The position numbers and the translations under genes were made by a program. 64,000 nt of DNA from Belnapia rosea (lineage in GTDB: Bacteria; Pseudomonadota; Alphaproteobacteria; Acetobacterales; Acetobacteraceae): the NCBI RefSeq assembly GCF_900101615.1, contig NZ_FMZX01000020.1:1-64000 (forward strand). Reading direction: 5' to 3'. The notes beneath the pieces are model-generated. The model worked only from the letters and a program-made list of their open reading frames with translations, had not been told where the DNA came from and made no database searches. Positions 20,636-29,175 of the stretch are shown one piece after another; position 1 is the stretch's first letter, and every line of letters starts with the position of its first letter.

Positions 20636-21031
20636 ATGGCGGATGATCATCTGGAGACGGGGACGCGGATCAGGGGCGAGGTGATCGGCGAGGCGCGCTC
20701 GGCGGCGGCGCTGGCCGGCGCGACGGAATTCGACCGGCCCTTCCAGGAGCTGGCGCTGCGCTATTGCTGGGGCGAGGTCTGGGGGCGGCCGGGGCTGCCG
20801 CGGCGCGACCGCAGCCTCATCAACCTCGCCATGCTCGGCGCGCTCGGCAAGCCGAACGAGCTGAAGATCCATCTCCGCGGGGCGCTGACCAATGGCGTGA
20901 CCCGGGCGGAGATCCAGGAAGTCTTCCTGCAGCTCTGCATCTATGCCGGCGTGCCGGCGGCCGGCGAGGCCTTCCGCGTGGCGCGGGAGGTGTTCGAGGA
21001 ACCGGAGTTCCGTGATGTCGGCCTAGGCTGA
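20636..21031 (+). CDS. Carboxymuconolactone decarboxylase-family protein
   Basis: The 131-residue all-helical product matches the PcaC-like family. FQELALRYCWGEVWGRPGL, DRSLINLAMLGALGK and GVTRAEIQEVFLQLCIYAGV follow the family spacing. PcaC decarboxylates 4-carboxymuconolactone in the protocatechuate branch, but many paralogues act on other substrates and no other pca gene is nearby. There is no CxxC peroxidatic motif, so it is not AhpD-like. GGGAGGG precedes ATG 20636. Its last nine bases overlap the convergent EcsC gene. Confidence 0.88.
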   Translation: MADDHLETGTRIRGEVIGEARSAAALAGATEFDRPFQELALRYCWGEVWGRPGLPRRDRSLINLAMLGALGKPNELKIHLRGALTNGVTRAEIQEVFLQLCIYAGVPAAGEAFRVAREVFEEPEFRDVGLG

Positions 21032-21829
21032 CCGGCGAATCGCCTCATATCCCGCCTTGACCAGTACCGGCCCATGCTCGCGCTCCAGCCGGCGGATGGT
21101 GAAATGCGCCTGGGCAATGCTGGAGAAATGCTCGAGGAAGGCGATGTTCACCGCGGCGCCCCCGGCCGCGCCGATCACCGGCGCCGCCTGAGCGGAGAGC
21201 TTCAGCGCCACGGGCGCGCCGAAGCGGCTGGCGATGGCGCCGAGGAAGCCCGGCAGCAGGGCGCCGAGCCCACGCCCGACCGCCCCCTTCAAGGTCTCGG
21301 CGAGGGCGATGCGAAGGGCGAAGTAGCCGCTTTCCGCATCGTCCTCCGCGGGGTCGCGACCGCCGAGAGCGAAGACCTTCAGGCATTCCGCCTGCACCAT
21401 CGGGTCCGACAGGTCCTCGCCCTGCTCGGCGGCGATGGCGGCGATGCGGCGCAGCAACAGGGTGGTGGAGACCGGCAATTCCATCAACGTGCCCGGCAGG
21501 CCGAAGGCCCCGCCCGCGGCGCCGGAGGCCGCCAGCAGCCCGCGATGCAGCCAGGAGGCGGAGAGCGGCGTCGGGTTGCGCTTCGGGTCCGAGCGCATGG
21601 CGGCCTGCATCGCCCCCTCAAGGGCGCGGCGAATGGCGCCATCCAGCATCCGCTGCACGGAATCCGGCAGGCGGCGCTTCAGCGCCTCGACCGAGCCGCC
21701 GACCAACGAGGCCAGGCGCACCGGGAGGGAGGTGCCTTCGAGGATGGCGACGGCATCAGCGAGCGCCGCCTGCTCGTCGCTGCGGAGGCCGGCGGGGATG
21801 GGCAGGGTCGTCATGCTGGTGTCGCTCAT
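21023..21829 (-). CDS. EcsC-family protein
   Basis: The 268-residue product resembles the EcsC family, whose biochemical role is unclear. Members associate with membranes. Landmarks are the helical LHRGLLAASGAAGGAFGLPGTLMELPVSTTLLLRRIA segment (shown in two parts: LHRGLLAASGAAGGAFG, then LPVSTTLLLRRIAAIA), VFALGG and the C-terminal NIAFLEHFSSIAQAHFTIRR. Gly/Ala-rich helices give it an amphipathic character. It is divergently placed from the molybdopterin gene, with about 74 bases between starts. Confidence 0.82.
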   Translation of the reverse strand: MSDTSMTTLPIPAGLRSDEQAALADAVAILEGTSLPVRLASLVGGSVEALKRRLPDSVQRMLDGAIRRALEGAMQAAMRSDPKRNPTPLSASWLHRGLLAASGAAGGAFGLPGTLMELPVSTTLLLRRIAAIAAEQGEDLSDPMVQAECLKVFALGGRDPAEDDAESGYFALRIALAETLKGAVGRGLGALLPGFLGAIASRFGAPVALKLSAQAAPVIGAAGGAAVNIAFLEHFSSIAQAHFTIRRLEREHGPVLVKAGYEAIRRSA

Positions 21830-21903
21830 GCTGGCAACAACCTCCGTGCTGGCGCCGGGTTCGCCAGGCCGGCAGGATTACGGCGAGCCGAAGGAGTGAG
21901 TTG

Positions 21904-23964
21904 ATGGATGGCAGCCTCGCCCCCACCGTGATCCGCACGGCCTGCCCGCATGACTGCCCGAGCGCCTGCGTGCTGGAGGTGGAGCGCGTCTCGCCGGAGC
22001 GGATCGGCCGGGTCCGCGGTGCCGCCGCCTATGACTACACGGCCGGCACCTGCTGCGCCAAGGTCGCCCGCTATGCCGAGCGGGTGCATCACCCGGACCG
22101 GCTGACCCGCCCCCTGCTGCGCATCGGCGCCAAGGGCGAGGGCCGCTTCGCCCCGATTTCCTGGGACGAGGCGCTGGACCGTATCGCCAAGGCCTTCCGC
22201 CTGGCTGCGGCACGGTATGGGGCGGAGGCGGTCTGGCCCTACCACAGCGGCGGCAATATGGGCGTGCTGGGGCGCTGGGGGCTCGACCGGCTGCGCCATG
22301 TGATGGGCTATTCCCGGCAGAAATCGACCATCTGCGTCACCCCGGCCGAGATGGGCTGGCGGGCCGGCCATGGCGCGGCGCGCGGCGCCGACCCGCGGCG
22401 GGTGGCGGAAGCTGACCTGATCCTGATGTGGGGCGGCAATCCGGTCTCCACCCAGGTCAACCTGATGACGCATATCCAGCGGGCGCGGAAGCGGCGCGGG
22501 GCGAAGCTGGTGGTGGTGGACGCCTACCGCTCCCCCACCATCGAGGCGGCGGATATCGGCATCGTGCTGCGGCCCGGGACGGATGCGGCGCTGGCCCTTG
22601 CCCTGATGGGCATGGCGCTGGAGCGCGGCGCGGCGGACCGTGCCTTCCTTGCCGCGCATACCGATTGGGACGCGGCGGTGGAGGCGCATCTCCGTCGCCA
22701 TACGCCGGAATGGGCGGAGGGCCTGACCGGCGTGCCGGCGGCCACGATCCGTGCGCTGGGCGAGCTCTATGCCGGGACGCGGCGGATGTTCCTCCGCCTC
22801 GGCGTCGGCTTCACCCGCTACCGCAACGGGGCGGCGACAATGCATGCCGTCTCCTGCCTCGCCGCGCTGACCGGCGCCTGGGCGGCCGAGGGGGGCGGCG
22901 CCTTCTTCTACGCTCTGGAGGGCTGGGGGCTGGATACGCGCCTTGCCTGGGCGAGCGACCGGATCGACCCGAAGGTGCGCGTGCTCGACCAATCGCGCAT
23001 CGGCGCGGTGCTGGCCGGCGAGGCGCTGGCGGGCGGGCCGCCGGTCACGGCCATGCTGATCCAGAACGCCAACAGCGCCGAGGTGGCGCCCGACAGCCAT
23101 GCGGTGCGGCGCGGGCTGGCGCGGGAGGATCTGTTCCTCGCGGTGCATGAGCAGTTTCTCACCCCGACCGCGGCCTTCGCCGATGTGGTGCTGCCGGCGA
23201 CGACCTTCCTCGAGCATAGCGACCTCTATCTCGGCCTCGGGCATACCGCGCTGACCGTCGGGCCGCGGGTGATCGAGCCGCAGGGCGAGGCACGCAGCAA
23301 CCATGCCGTGGTCCGTGGCCTCGCAGCGCGCCTCGGGGCGGAGCATCCCGGCTTCGGCATGGGGGAGGAGGCGATGCTGGATGCGACGCTTCGTGCCTCC
23401 GGCCTCGGTGACTGGGAGGCGGCAAAGGCGGCGGGCTTCATCCCGGTCGCCAACAGCATCCCGGCCGGCGAGGCCTTCGCCGGCTTCCCGCAGCCGGATG
23501 GGCGCTTCCGCTTCCATGCGGACTGGGCGGCGCTCGGCCCCTATTCCGCCGGCATGCCGGAACTGCCGAGCCATTGGGAGCGGCTGGAGGAGGCCGGCGA
23601 GGCCACGCCCTTCCGCCTCATCACCCCGCCGGCGCGGAGCTTCCTCAATACCAGCTTCACCGAGACCCCCGGCTCCCGCACCCGGGAAGGGGCGCCGCGG
23701 CTGCGGCTGCACCCGGCGGATGCCGAGCGGCTCGGCATTGCCGATGGCGACCGCGTCCGCATCGGCAATGCGCGCGGCGTGTTGACCCTCGCGGCGATGC
23801 GCTTCGACGGCGTGCTGCCCGGCGTGCTGGCGGTGGAGGGCATCTCGCCCAGCGCCGATTTCCCCGAGGGCATCGGCATCAACGCCCTGGTCGGCGCCGA
23901 GCCGGTGGCGCCGGCGGGCGGCGTCGCCTTCCATGACATCGCGGTATGGCTACGCCCCGCCTGA
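21904..23964 (+). CDS. Molybdopterin-dependent oxidoreductase with 4Fe-4S site
   Basis: The 686-residue product starts at ATG 21904 behind AAGGAG (a TTG three bases earlier is less likely). The N-terminal cysteines of ACPHDCPSACVLEV plus GTCC form the usual 4Fe-4S motif of the formate-dehydrogenase/DMSO-reductase superfamily. The catalytic domain includes ISWDEALDRIA and LMWGGNPVSTQ. The C-terminal beta barrel includes DGDRVRIGNARGVLTL. There is no TAT signal, so it should act in the cytoplasm. No electron-transfer or membrane subunit is adjacent, and the substrate is unknown. It overlaps the convergent methyltransferase by 15 bases. Confidence 0.92.
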   Translation: MDGSLAPTVIRTACPHDCPSACVLEVERVSPERIGRVRGAAAYDYTAGTCCAKVARYAERVHHPDRLTRPLLRIGAKGEGRFAPISWDEALDRIAKAFRLAAARYGAEAVWPYHSGGNMGVLGRWGLDRLRHVMGYSRQKSTICVTPAEMGWRAGHGAARGADPRRVAEADLILMWGGNPVSTQVNLMTHIQRARKRRGAKLVVVDAYRSPTIEAADIGIVLRPGTDAALALALMGMALERGAADRAFLAAHTDWDAAVEAHLRRHTPEWAEGLTGVPAATIRALGELYAGTRRMFLRLGVGFTRYRNGAATMHAVSCLAALTGAWAAEGGGAFFYALEGWGLDTRLAWASDRIDPKVRVLDQSRIGAVLAGEALAGGPPVTAMLIQNANSAEVAPDSHAVRRGLAREDLFLAVHEQFLTPTAAFADVVLPATTFLEHSDLYLGLGHTALTVGPRVIEPQGEARSNHAVVRGLAARLGAEHPGFGMGEEAMLDATLRASGLGDWEAAKAAGFIPVANSIPAGEAFAGFPQPDGRFRFHADWAALGPYSAGMPELPSHWERLEEAGEATPFRLITPPARSFLNTSFTETPGSRTREGAPRLRLHPADAERLGIADGDRVRIGNARGVLTLAAMRFDGVLPGVLAVEGISPSADFPEGIGINALVGAEPVAPAGGVAFHDIAVWLRPA

Positions 23965-24978
23965 CACCACGAGGATGCCTGCCGAAGTCACCGGGAAGCC
24001 CTGCACCGAGAGGCGCAGATGCGGCGGGAAGAGCGGGCCCAGCGGCGGCCCCTCATCGGCCTGCTGCGGCGCGAGGTCGATGAACCGGTCCAGCATGCCG
24101 GGCCCCTGGTTGTCGTCGAGTGGGAGCATGCGGTGGCCCTCGGCGGCAAGGCGGCGCTCCAGCGCCTCCAGGTGGCGGCGCTGGTAGAGCACGGTGCTGC
24201 CGCGGCCGAGCGTGCCGCCGAGCCCGTCGAGGTTGAACTCGGTGGTGTGCACGGCTATCCCGCCCGGCTTCAGGCAGCGCATCGCCGCCATGACGAAGTC
24301 GAGCCCGCGCTGCAGCGTGCCGAGATGCTCCATGGCGCAGACAGACCACACCATGTCGAAGCCGCGCTGCTGCAGCGCCTCCGGCACCTGGGCCATGTCC
24401 GCCTGGCGGAAGCTGACGAGGCGGTCGAACTCGGCGCGCCCCACCATCTCGGGACGGTAGAGCGCCTCGGTCGCGGTGCTGTGCTGGCCGGTCTCGATCC
24501 AGTCCCGCGCGCGGGCATCGCCGGCATCGAGATCGGTCGCCACCACCTCGACGCCATGGGCGGCGAGCAGGCTCGGCAGCGCCTCGCGCCCCACCGCGAA
24601 GCCGAGGGCGCGGCGGCCGGGCGCGAGCATCCCTGCCTCCCACATCGCCTGGAGGACGAAGGCATCCTCCCAGAGCTTGCGGTGATAGACCGGCGGCGTG
24701 CCGAGCAGGCGCGACCAGTGGCGCAGCCAGTCATGCTCGATGTCGGACTGGCGGCAGGTTCGGCTGGCGAGGCCGGTATGGGTCGGGCCCATGGGCACCG
24801 GCGCGGCCGGGCCGGCGAGGCCGGAGGCATAGTGGCGCTCCGCCATCTCGGCGCCGAGCACCTTCACGCTCCAGCGGAGCAGCCCCGCCTCCCGTTCGCT
24901 GCGCAACCGGGTATCGCCCAGCAGCGGCAGGCGACGGTGCCGCCGCCGCCAGCGGGCCAGGATGCGCAACGGGTTCAA
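23950..24978 (-). CDS. SAM-dependent methyltransferase-like protein
   Basis: The 342-residue product has a Methyltransf-type Rossmann domain. The first-strand motif is degenerate (RALGFAVGREALPSLLAAHG), followed by VVATDLDAGDA. The later motifs FDMVWSVCAMEHLGTL and ALRCLKPGG-type (MAAMRCLKPGGIAVH) are clear. About 110 basic residues precede the domain. The substrate is unknown, and homologues often sit with polysaccharide or glycosyl genes, which are absent here. It lies 13 bases after the Bug receptor stop on the same strand. Confidence 0.82.
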   Translation of the reverse strand: MNPLRILARWRRRHRRLPLLGDTRLRSEREAGLLRWSVKVLGAEMAERHYASGLAGPAAPVPMGPTHTGLASRTCRQSDIEHDWLRHWSRLLGTPPVYHRKLWEDAFVLQAMWEAGMLAPGRRALGFAVGREALPSLLAAHGVEVVATDLDAGDARARDWIETGQHSTATEALYRPEMVGRAEFDRLVSFRQADMAQVPEALQQRGFDMVWSVCAMEHLGTLQRGLDFVMAAMRCLKPGGIAVHTTEFNLDGLGGTLGRGSTVLYQRRHLEALERRLAAEGHRMLPLDDNQGPGMLDRFIDLAPQQADEGPPLGPLFPPHLRLSVQGFPVTSAGILVVSGGA

Positions 24979-24991
24979 GGGAGGCGCCGGC

Positions 24992-25957
24992 TCAGCTGTC
25001 CAGCCGGATGCCGAGGTCGCGGATCAGCGGGCGCCATTCGGCATTCTCCCGCTTCACGAAATCCTGGAACTCGGCCGGTGACCAGGGCGCGCTCTCGATG
25101 CCGAGGTCGCGGTAGCGGGCCTGCACGTCATCCGCGCCGACACCGGCCTTCAGCGCCTCGGCGAGGCGGGCGACGATGGGGGCGGGCACGCCGGCCGGCA
25201 CGCTCATCCCCTGCCAGCCATAGGCCACGGCATCGGCATGGCCGAGCTCGCGCAGCGTCGGCACATCTGGGGCACGGGGTGAGCGCGCCTCGGAGAAGAC
25301 GCAGAGGGTCTTCACCCGCCCCGAGGTGATGAAGGGGATGCCGGAGGCGCAGTCGATGACGACCGATTCGAGGTTGCCGGCGAGCAGGTCCTGCATCGCC
25401 GCCGGACCGCCGCGATAGGGGACATGCGTCGCCTCGAGCCCGGTGCGGCGCTTCACCATCTCCATCGCGAGGTGGTGCGGCGAGGCGACGGCGGGGCTGC
25501 CGTAATTCGGCGGCCGCGTCTTCGAGGCGGCAAGGAAGCCGGCGAAGTCGCGCACCGGGTTGTCCGGCCGCACCACGAGGAAGAGCGGGAAGCGGCCGAT
25601 GAAGCCGACACCCTGGAAGTCGCGGTCCGGGTCGAAGGGCAGGCGGCTGTAGAGCGCCGGGTTGTAGACCAGGATGCCGTTGTCGACATGCAGCAGCGTG
25701 TAGCCATCCGGTGCGCTGCGCGCTGCGGCTTCGCTGGCGACGACGGCGCCGCCACCCGGGCGGTTCTCCACCACCACATTCTGGCCGAGCTTCGCCCCGA
25801 TATGGGAGCCGATCAGCCGGGCGAAGGTGTCGCTGGCACCACCGGGCGGGTAGCCGACGATCCAGCGCAGCGGCCGGTCGGGGAAGGCTTGCGCCCGCGC
25901 GATGCCGGCCAGCGTCGCTCCGCCAATTCCGGTGAGAAGAGTGCGTCGTCCCAGCAT
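24992..25957 (-). CDS. Bug-family tripartite tricarboxylate receptor
   Basis: The 321-residue periplasmic binding protein of the Bug/TctC family begins at ATG 25957 (MLGRRTLLTGIGGATLAGIA), a Sec or TAT-like signal cleaved after ARAQA. An upstream ATG at 25981 lacks a ribosome site. Family motifs are FPDRPLRWIVGYPPGGASD, VVENRPGGG and YGSPAVASPHH. The partner membrane proteins TctA and TctB are not nearby, which is common for the many Bug proteins of Roseomonas-like and Burkholderiales genomes. The ligand is unknown. Confidence 0.92.
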   Translation of the reverse strand: MLGRRTLLTGIGGATLAGIARAQAFPDRPLRWIVGYPPGGASDTFARLIGSHIGAKLGQNVVVENRPGGGAVVASEAAARSAPDGYTLLHVDNGILVYNPALYSRLPFDPDRDFQGVGFIGRFPLFLVVRPDNPVRDFAGFLAASKTRPPNYGSPAVASPHHLAMEMVKRRTGLEATHVPYRGGPAAMQDLLAGNLESVVIDCASGIPFITSGRVKTLCVFSEARSPRAPDVPTLRELGHADAVAYGWQGMSVPAGVPAPIVARLAEALKAGVGADDVQARYRDLGIESAPWSPAEFQDFVKRENAEWRPLIRDLGIRLDS

Positions 25958-26011
25958 CGCTTCAAGCCCCCGTATCGCCATGCAGCATCTAGCGGATTCC
26001 ATCGCCCTTCG

Positions 26012-26947
26012 TCACGATCCGCCGCGCAGGAGGGCTTGTAGCAGCAGGAGCCAGCAGGGCAGCGTCGCCACGGCGAGGAGGTGCTCGAGGCTGGTGATCG
26101 CCGCCATCAGCGGAGCATCGCCGCCCATGGCGCGGGCCATGACATAGCTGGTGGTCGCCGTCGGCAGCGCCATGAACGTCACGGCGGCGGCGAGCGGCAG
26201 CGGGTCGAGCCCGAACCAGCGGCCGAGGGCGAAGGTCAGCGCCGGCATCAGCAGCAGCTTCACCGCGGTGGTGGCGAGCTGCAGCGGCAGGCGGCCGCCG
26301 AGCGTGCCGAGCGAGAGGGCCGCGCCGACGCAGAGCAGGCCGAGCGCGACCGACGCCTGGCCGAGCGACTGCAGCAGCGGCTTCACCCCAGGCGGCAGGC
26401 CGCCAAGCAGCGCGACGGCGAAGCCGGCGAGGCAGGCGAGCAGCAGCGGGTTCAGCATCAGCTGCCGCAGCACCCGCCGTGGCGAGAGCCGCCCGCCGGT
26501 CCCCGGCCCGAGGGCGAAGACCAGCGTCGTCAGCGTCTGCACGAAGGGCACGATGAGGCCGGTGGCGACGGCGCCGAGCGCCGTTCCTCCCGCGCCGAAG
26601 ATGCCGCCGATGACGGCGAAGCCCATCAGGTTGTTGAAGCGGATGCCACCCTGGAAGACCGAGGTGGCGGCGGGATGGTCTACCCGGAAGGCGCGGGCGA
26701 GCAGGAGGCTGACGGCGCCGCCGGTGAGCAGGCTGAGCCAGATCGCCAGCCCCATGCGGCCGATCGGCAGGGCGAGGATGTCGACCGAGGCGATGGCCGA
26801 AACCAGCAGCGCCGGCATCAGCGCCCAGAAGACCAGGCGCTCGATCCCGGCCCAGATGGCGTCATGCGGCAGCAGGTGGCGCTTGAGCAGCGCGCCGAGC
26901 AGCAGCAGCCCGAAGGGTGGCACGAAGACGTCGATGTAGAGCAGCAT
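26012..26947 (-). CDS. AEC-family transporter (auxin efflux carrier type)
   Basis: The 311-residue integral membrane protein has about ten predicted helices in two halves, the AEC/Mem_trans fold. Helices at residues 5-25, 35-55 and 62-84 are followed by the FNNLMGFAVIGGIFGAG crossover region and ALPTATTSYVMARAMGG near the C-terminus. Members export organic acids such as malate or malonate. The start ATG directly abuts the stop of the lipoprotein gene upstream, so they are co-transcribed. The Bug receptor lies upstream in the window but downstream in transcription. Confidence 0.92.
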   Translation of the reverse strand: MLLYIDVFVPPFGLLLLGALLKRHLLPHDAIWAGIERLVFWALMPALLVSAIASVDILALPIGRMGLAIWLSLLTGGAVSLLLARAFRVDHPAATSVFQGGIRFNNLMGFAVIGGIFGAGGTALGAVATGLIVPFVQTLTTLVFALGPGTGGRLSPRRVLRQLMLNPLLLACLAGFAVALLGGLPPGVKPLLQSLGQASVALGLLCVGAALSLGTLGGRLPLQLATTAVKLLLMPALTFALGRWFGLDPLPLAAAVTFMALPTATTSYVMARAMGGDAPLMAAITSLEHLLAVATLPCWLLLLQALLRGGS

Positions 26948-27427
26948 CTAGGCGCCGCGGCCGGTGGCGCGGGACAGGCCTGCGAGCTCGCCCAGGCAAT
27001 GCGCCTCGGTCCGCGCCTCCGTCCCGCTGGCCCGTGCAGCGGCATGGGCGACGCGGAGATGGCCGGCCTGCGGATAGAGGATCACGTCGAGGGCGCAGGC
27101 GGGGCCGGCATAGAGCCAGATCTCGGCGCTGCCCTCGCGGCGGCGGAAGGCGGGCTCGCCCAGCCAGCGTCGCAGCAGGTCGGGCCCGAGGCCGAGCAGC
27201 TCCACGGCAGCGGCGGGCCGGGGCGCGGCGGGATTGGTGGCGACGGGCAGCGGACGGGCCAGTGCAGGAACTATGGGCGGGGCGGCGCTAGCCGGGCCGA
27301 TGGCGACGAGGCTGGCACGGCTGCTTTCGAAGGCTTCGCGGAGCGCATCGGCCCGCTCCTCCGGCGCGGCGCAGGCGCCGAGCAGGCCGATGGCCGGCAG
27401 CGTGAGGGTGCGGCGGCGGGGCGCCAT
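26948..27427 (-). CDS. Small lipoprotein, hypothetical
   Basis: ATG 27427 gives a 159-residue protein with a basic n-region, a short hydrophobic stretch and a lipobox (LLGAC), so it is probably a lipoprotein of the inner or outer membrane. An Ala/Pro-rich linker is followed by a small C-terminal domain, LLRRWLGEPAFRRREGSAE, then AGPACALDVILYP. This recalls BamE-like folds, but I would not assign it. It lies between the bactofilin and the AEC carrier genes on one transcript. Confidence 0.7.
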   Translation of the reverse strand: MAPRRRTLTLPAIGLLGACAAPEERADALREAFESSRASLVAIGPASAAPPIVPALARPLPVATNPAAPRPAAAVELLGLGPDLLRRWLGEPAFRRREGSAEIWLYAGPACALDVILYPQAGHLRVAHAAARASGTEARTEAHCLGELAGLSRATGRGA

Positions 27428-27544
27428 GGCGGCGCGGGCTCCGGAGAGGGCGGCGCGCCGCCGGAGCTGTCCCCGACGGCGCGACCAGGCAGGCGGCAGG
27501 CTTTTGCGTGGCTCAGCCTCGCGGCGGGTGGCCACGCTCCGGCA

Positions 27545-28210
27545 TCAGACCTCGGCGGGGGTGGTCATCAGCCGGGGCGCCGGCGCGGCACTGCCCTCGC
27601 TGATCATCTCCATGCGGCCGGAGACCTGGCCGCCTTCCTCGACGGAGAGCTTGCGGTAGCGGGCGGTGCCGTTGACCTTGCCGGTGCCACGAATGGTGAG
27701 CGAGCCGCGGGCGGAGATGGTGCCGTCGAACAGGCCGGCGATCTCGGCATCCTCGACCTGGACCTCGCCGCGGAACACGCCGGTCGGCGCGACATAGAGC
27801 TCGGCAGCGTGGATCATCTCGGACTCGACCGTGCCCTCAACCACCAGGCGCTCGGCATCGGTGACGGTGCCCTGCAGGCTGATGCCGCGGCCGACCACCA
27901 GGGTGCGGCGCTCGGCGGCGTCGGGCCGTGCCGGAGGGCGAGCCGGAACGCCCATCGGGGCCGCCGGTACCGCCGGGCGAGGCGCCATGCTGGGCGTGGC
28001 GGGGGCGGCGTTCGGCTTCGGGGCCATCGACATCATGGGCGTGTCCTTGAGTGTTGAGCGGAAGGGCGGCACGCCGATATCGGCATCGCGTGCGGCGGAG
28101 GTCGTGCCGGCATCCTCGGCACCCGGCGGGAAGCCCGCTTCCTGGCCCGTCCCCGTGTCGCTGGCCGGCGAGCCCGGCCCGTCTTCGCGTTTGCGGCCAA
28201 AAATGGCCAT
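27545..28210 (-). CDS. Bactofilin-family cytoskeletal protein
   Basis: ATG 28210 behind GGGGGAC gives 221 residues. The first ~110 are a Pro/Ala-rich disordered arm. The rest (from RTLVVGRGISLQGTVTDAER to VSGRMEMI) is the beta-helical bactofilin (DUF583/CcmA) domain with repeating GTVES, GVFRGEVQV and GTGKVNGTARY turns. Bactofilins polymerise at the inner membrane and organise cell shape or envelope synthesis. No M23 peptidase lies beside it. The lipoprotein gene follows on the same strand. Confidence 0.92.
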   Translation of the reverse strand: MAIFGRKREDGPGSPASDTGTGQEAGFPPGAEDAGTTSAARDADIGVPPFRSTLKDTPMMSMAPKPNAAPATPSMAPRPAVPAAPMGVPARPPARPDAAERRTLVVGRGISLQGTVTDAERLVVEGTVESEMIHAAELYVAPTGVFRGEVQVEDAEIAGLFDGTISARGSLTIRGTGKVNGTARYRKLSVEEGGQVSGRMEMISEGSAAPAPRLMTTPAEV

Positions 28211-28337
28211 GCTGTCCCCCAAATCCACAGCGGTGCGCCACGGCGGCGCATCGACGGGCGCCGCATATCCCCACACGGCGTCCCGAGAGACCCGGGCTAA
28301 CATGGCGGGTTGCGCCGGCACAACGGCGCGCTGCATT

Positions 28338-29030
28338 TCAGCTGCGGAATTGCGGCGCCGTCCCTGCCGCGCTCCGCTCCTGCCCACGATGCAGCAGATG
28401 CGTCATCGCCGCGGTGCCCAGCACGGGCACCAGCAGGTTCAGCCCGGGCACCAGGGAGAGCGCCGCCAGCAGCGCGCCGAGCACCAGCACCGGCGCCTCC
28501 CTCCGCCGCCGCTCCACCCGCGCCGCATCGACCGGCATGCGGCGCTGAGCGACTCCCTCGAACAGGCCATGGCCGAGCGCGATGGTCGAGATAAGCCAGA
28601 GCGCCACCGCGCCGAAGGGCGGGGCGAAGGCGAGCAGCGGCAGGGCGGCCAGCGTCACCACGCCGGTCTTCAGCGCGAAGCCGATGTTGAACCGGGTCTG
28701 GGCCATGAGGCTGGCCCCGAGGGCTGGCGGCAGATGCGGGTAGTAGCGCCGCTCGACTGCCGCAGCCACCGGATCGAGGAAGAGGCCCGAGAGCGCCAGC
28801 ATCACCGGCACGAAGAGCCAGATGGCGAGCACCAGCACCAGCAGCCCGCCCAGCGCCCCGGCGATGCCGGCCAGCCAGCCATCGCCGCCGGCGGCGCCCG
28901 CGACCGCCCAGGCGGCCAGCGCCGCCAGACCGAGGAAGGCGAGCAGCGCTGCCCCGAAGGACTTGGCCAGTGGGCCGAGGAAGGCCGGGTCGGCCAGCTG
29001 GCGGAGGGAAAGGAGGCAGGCGGCAATCAT
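28338..29030 (-). CDS. EI24/CysZ-like membrane protein
   Basis: ATG 29030 gives a 230-residue protein with four to five hydrophobic segments. The EI24-family pattern LLSLRQLADPAFLGPLAKS near the start and FNIGFALKTGVVTLAALPLL are present. The C-terminus includes the typical VPGLNLLVPVLGTAAMTHLLH. CysZ relatives transport sulfate, but the broader family is uncharacterised. The longer frame upstream overlaps the kinase gene on the other strand and was rejected as start. Confidence 0.85.
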   Translation of the reverse strand: MIAACLLSLRQLADPAFLGPLAKSFGAALLAFLGLAALAAWAVAGAAGGDGWLAGIAGALGGLLVLVLAIWLFVPVMLALSGLFLDPVAAAVERRYYPHLPPALGASLMAQTRFNIGFALKTGVVTLAALPLLAFAPPFGAVALWLISTIALGHGLFEGVAQRRMPVDAARVERRRREAPVLVLGALLAALSLVPGLNLLVPVLGTAAMTHLLHRGQERSAAGTAPQFRS

Positions 29031-29175
29031 GCGGGAAATCCTCGGCGGGGGAAGGCGGGCTGGGGCATGGGCAGCATCCTCTCCGTGGTTGCGGCGGCCA
29101 GGGGCGGGGGCTATCCCCGCATCGCCACGGGCACAACGCCCAAGGCCGCCGGATGCAACCGCGCAATGAGGTCCC

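Noticed and set aside
26081-28057. A 658-codon plus-strand frame opposite the AEC carrier, lipoprotein and bactofilin genes
   Set aside because: Glu/Gly/Arg-rich shadow. The minus-strand genes have signal, membrane and domain evidence.
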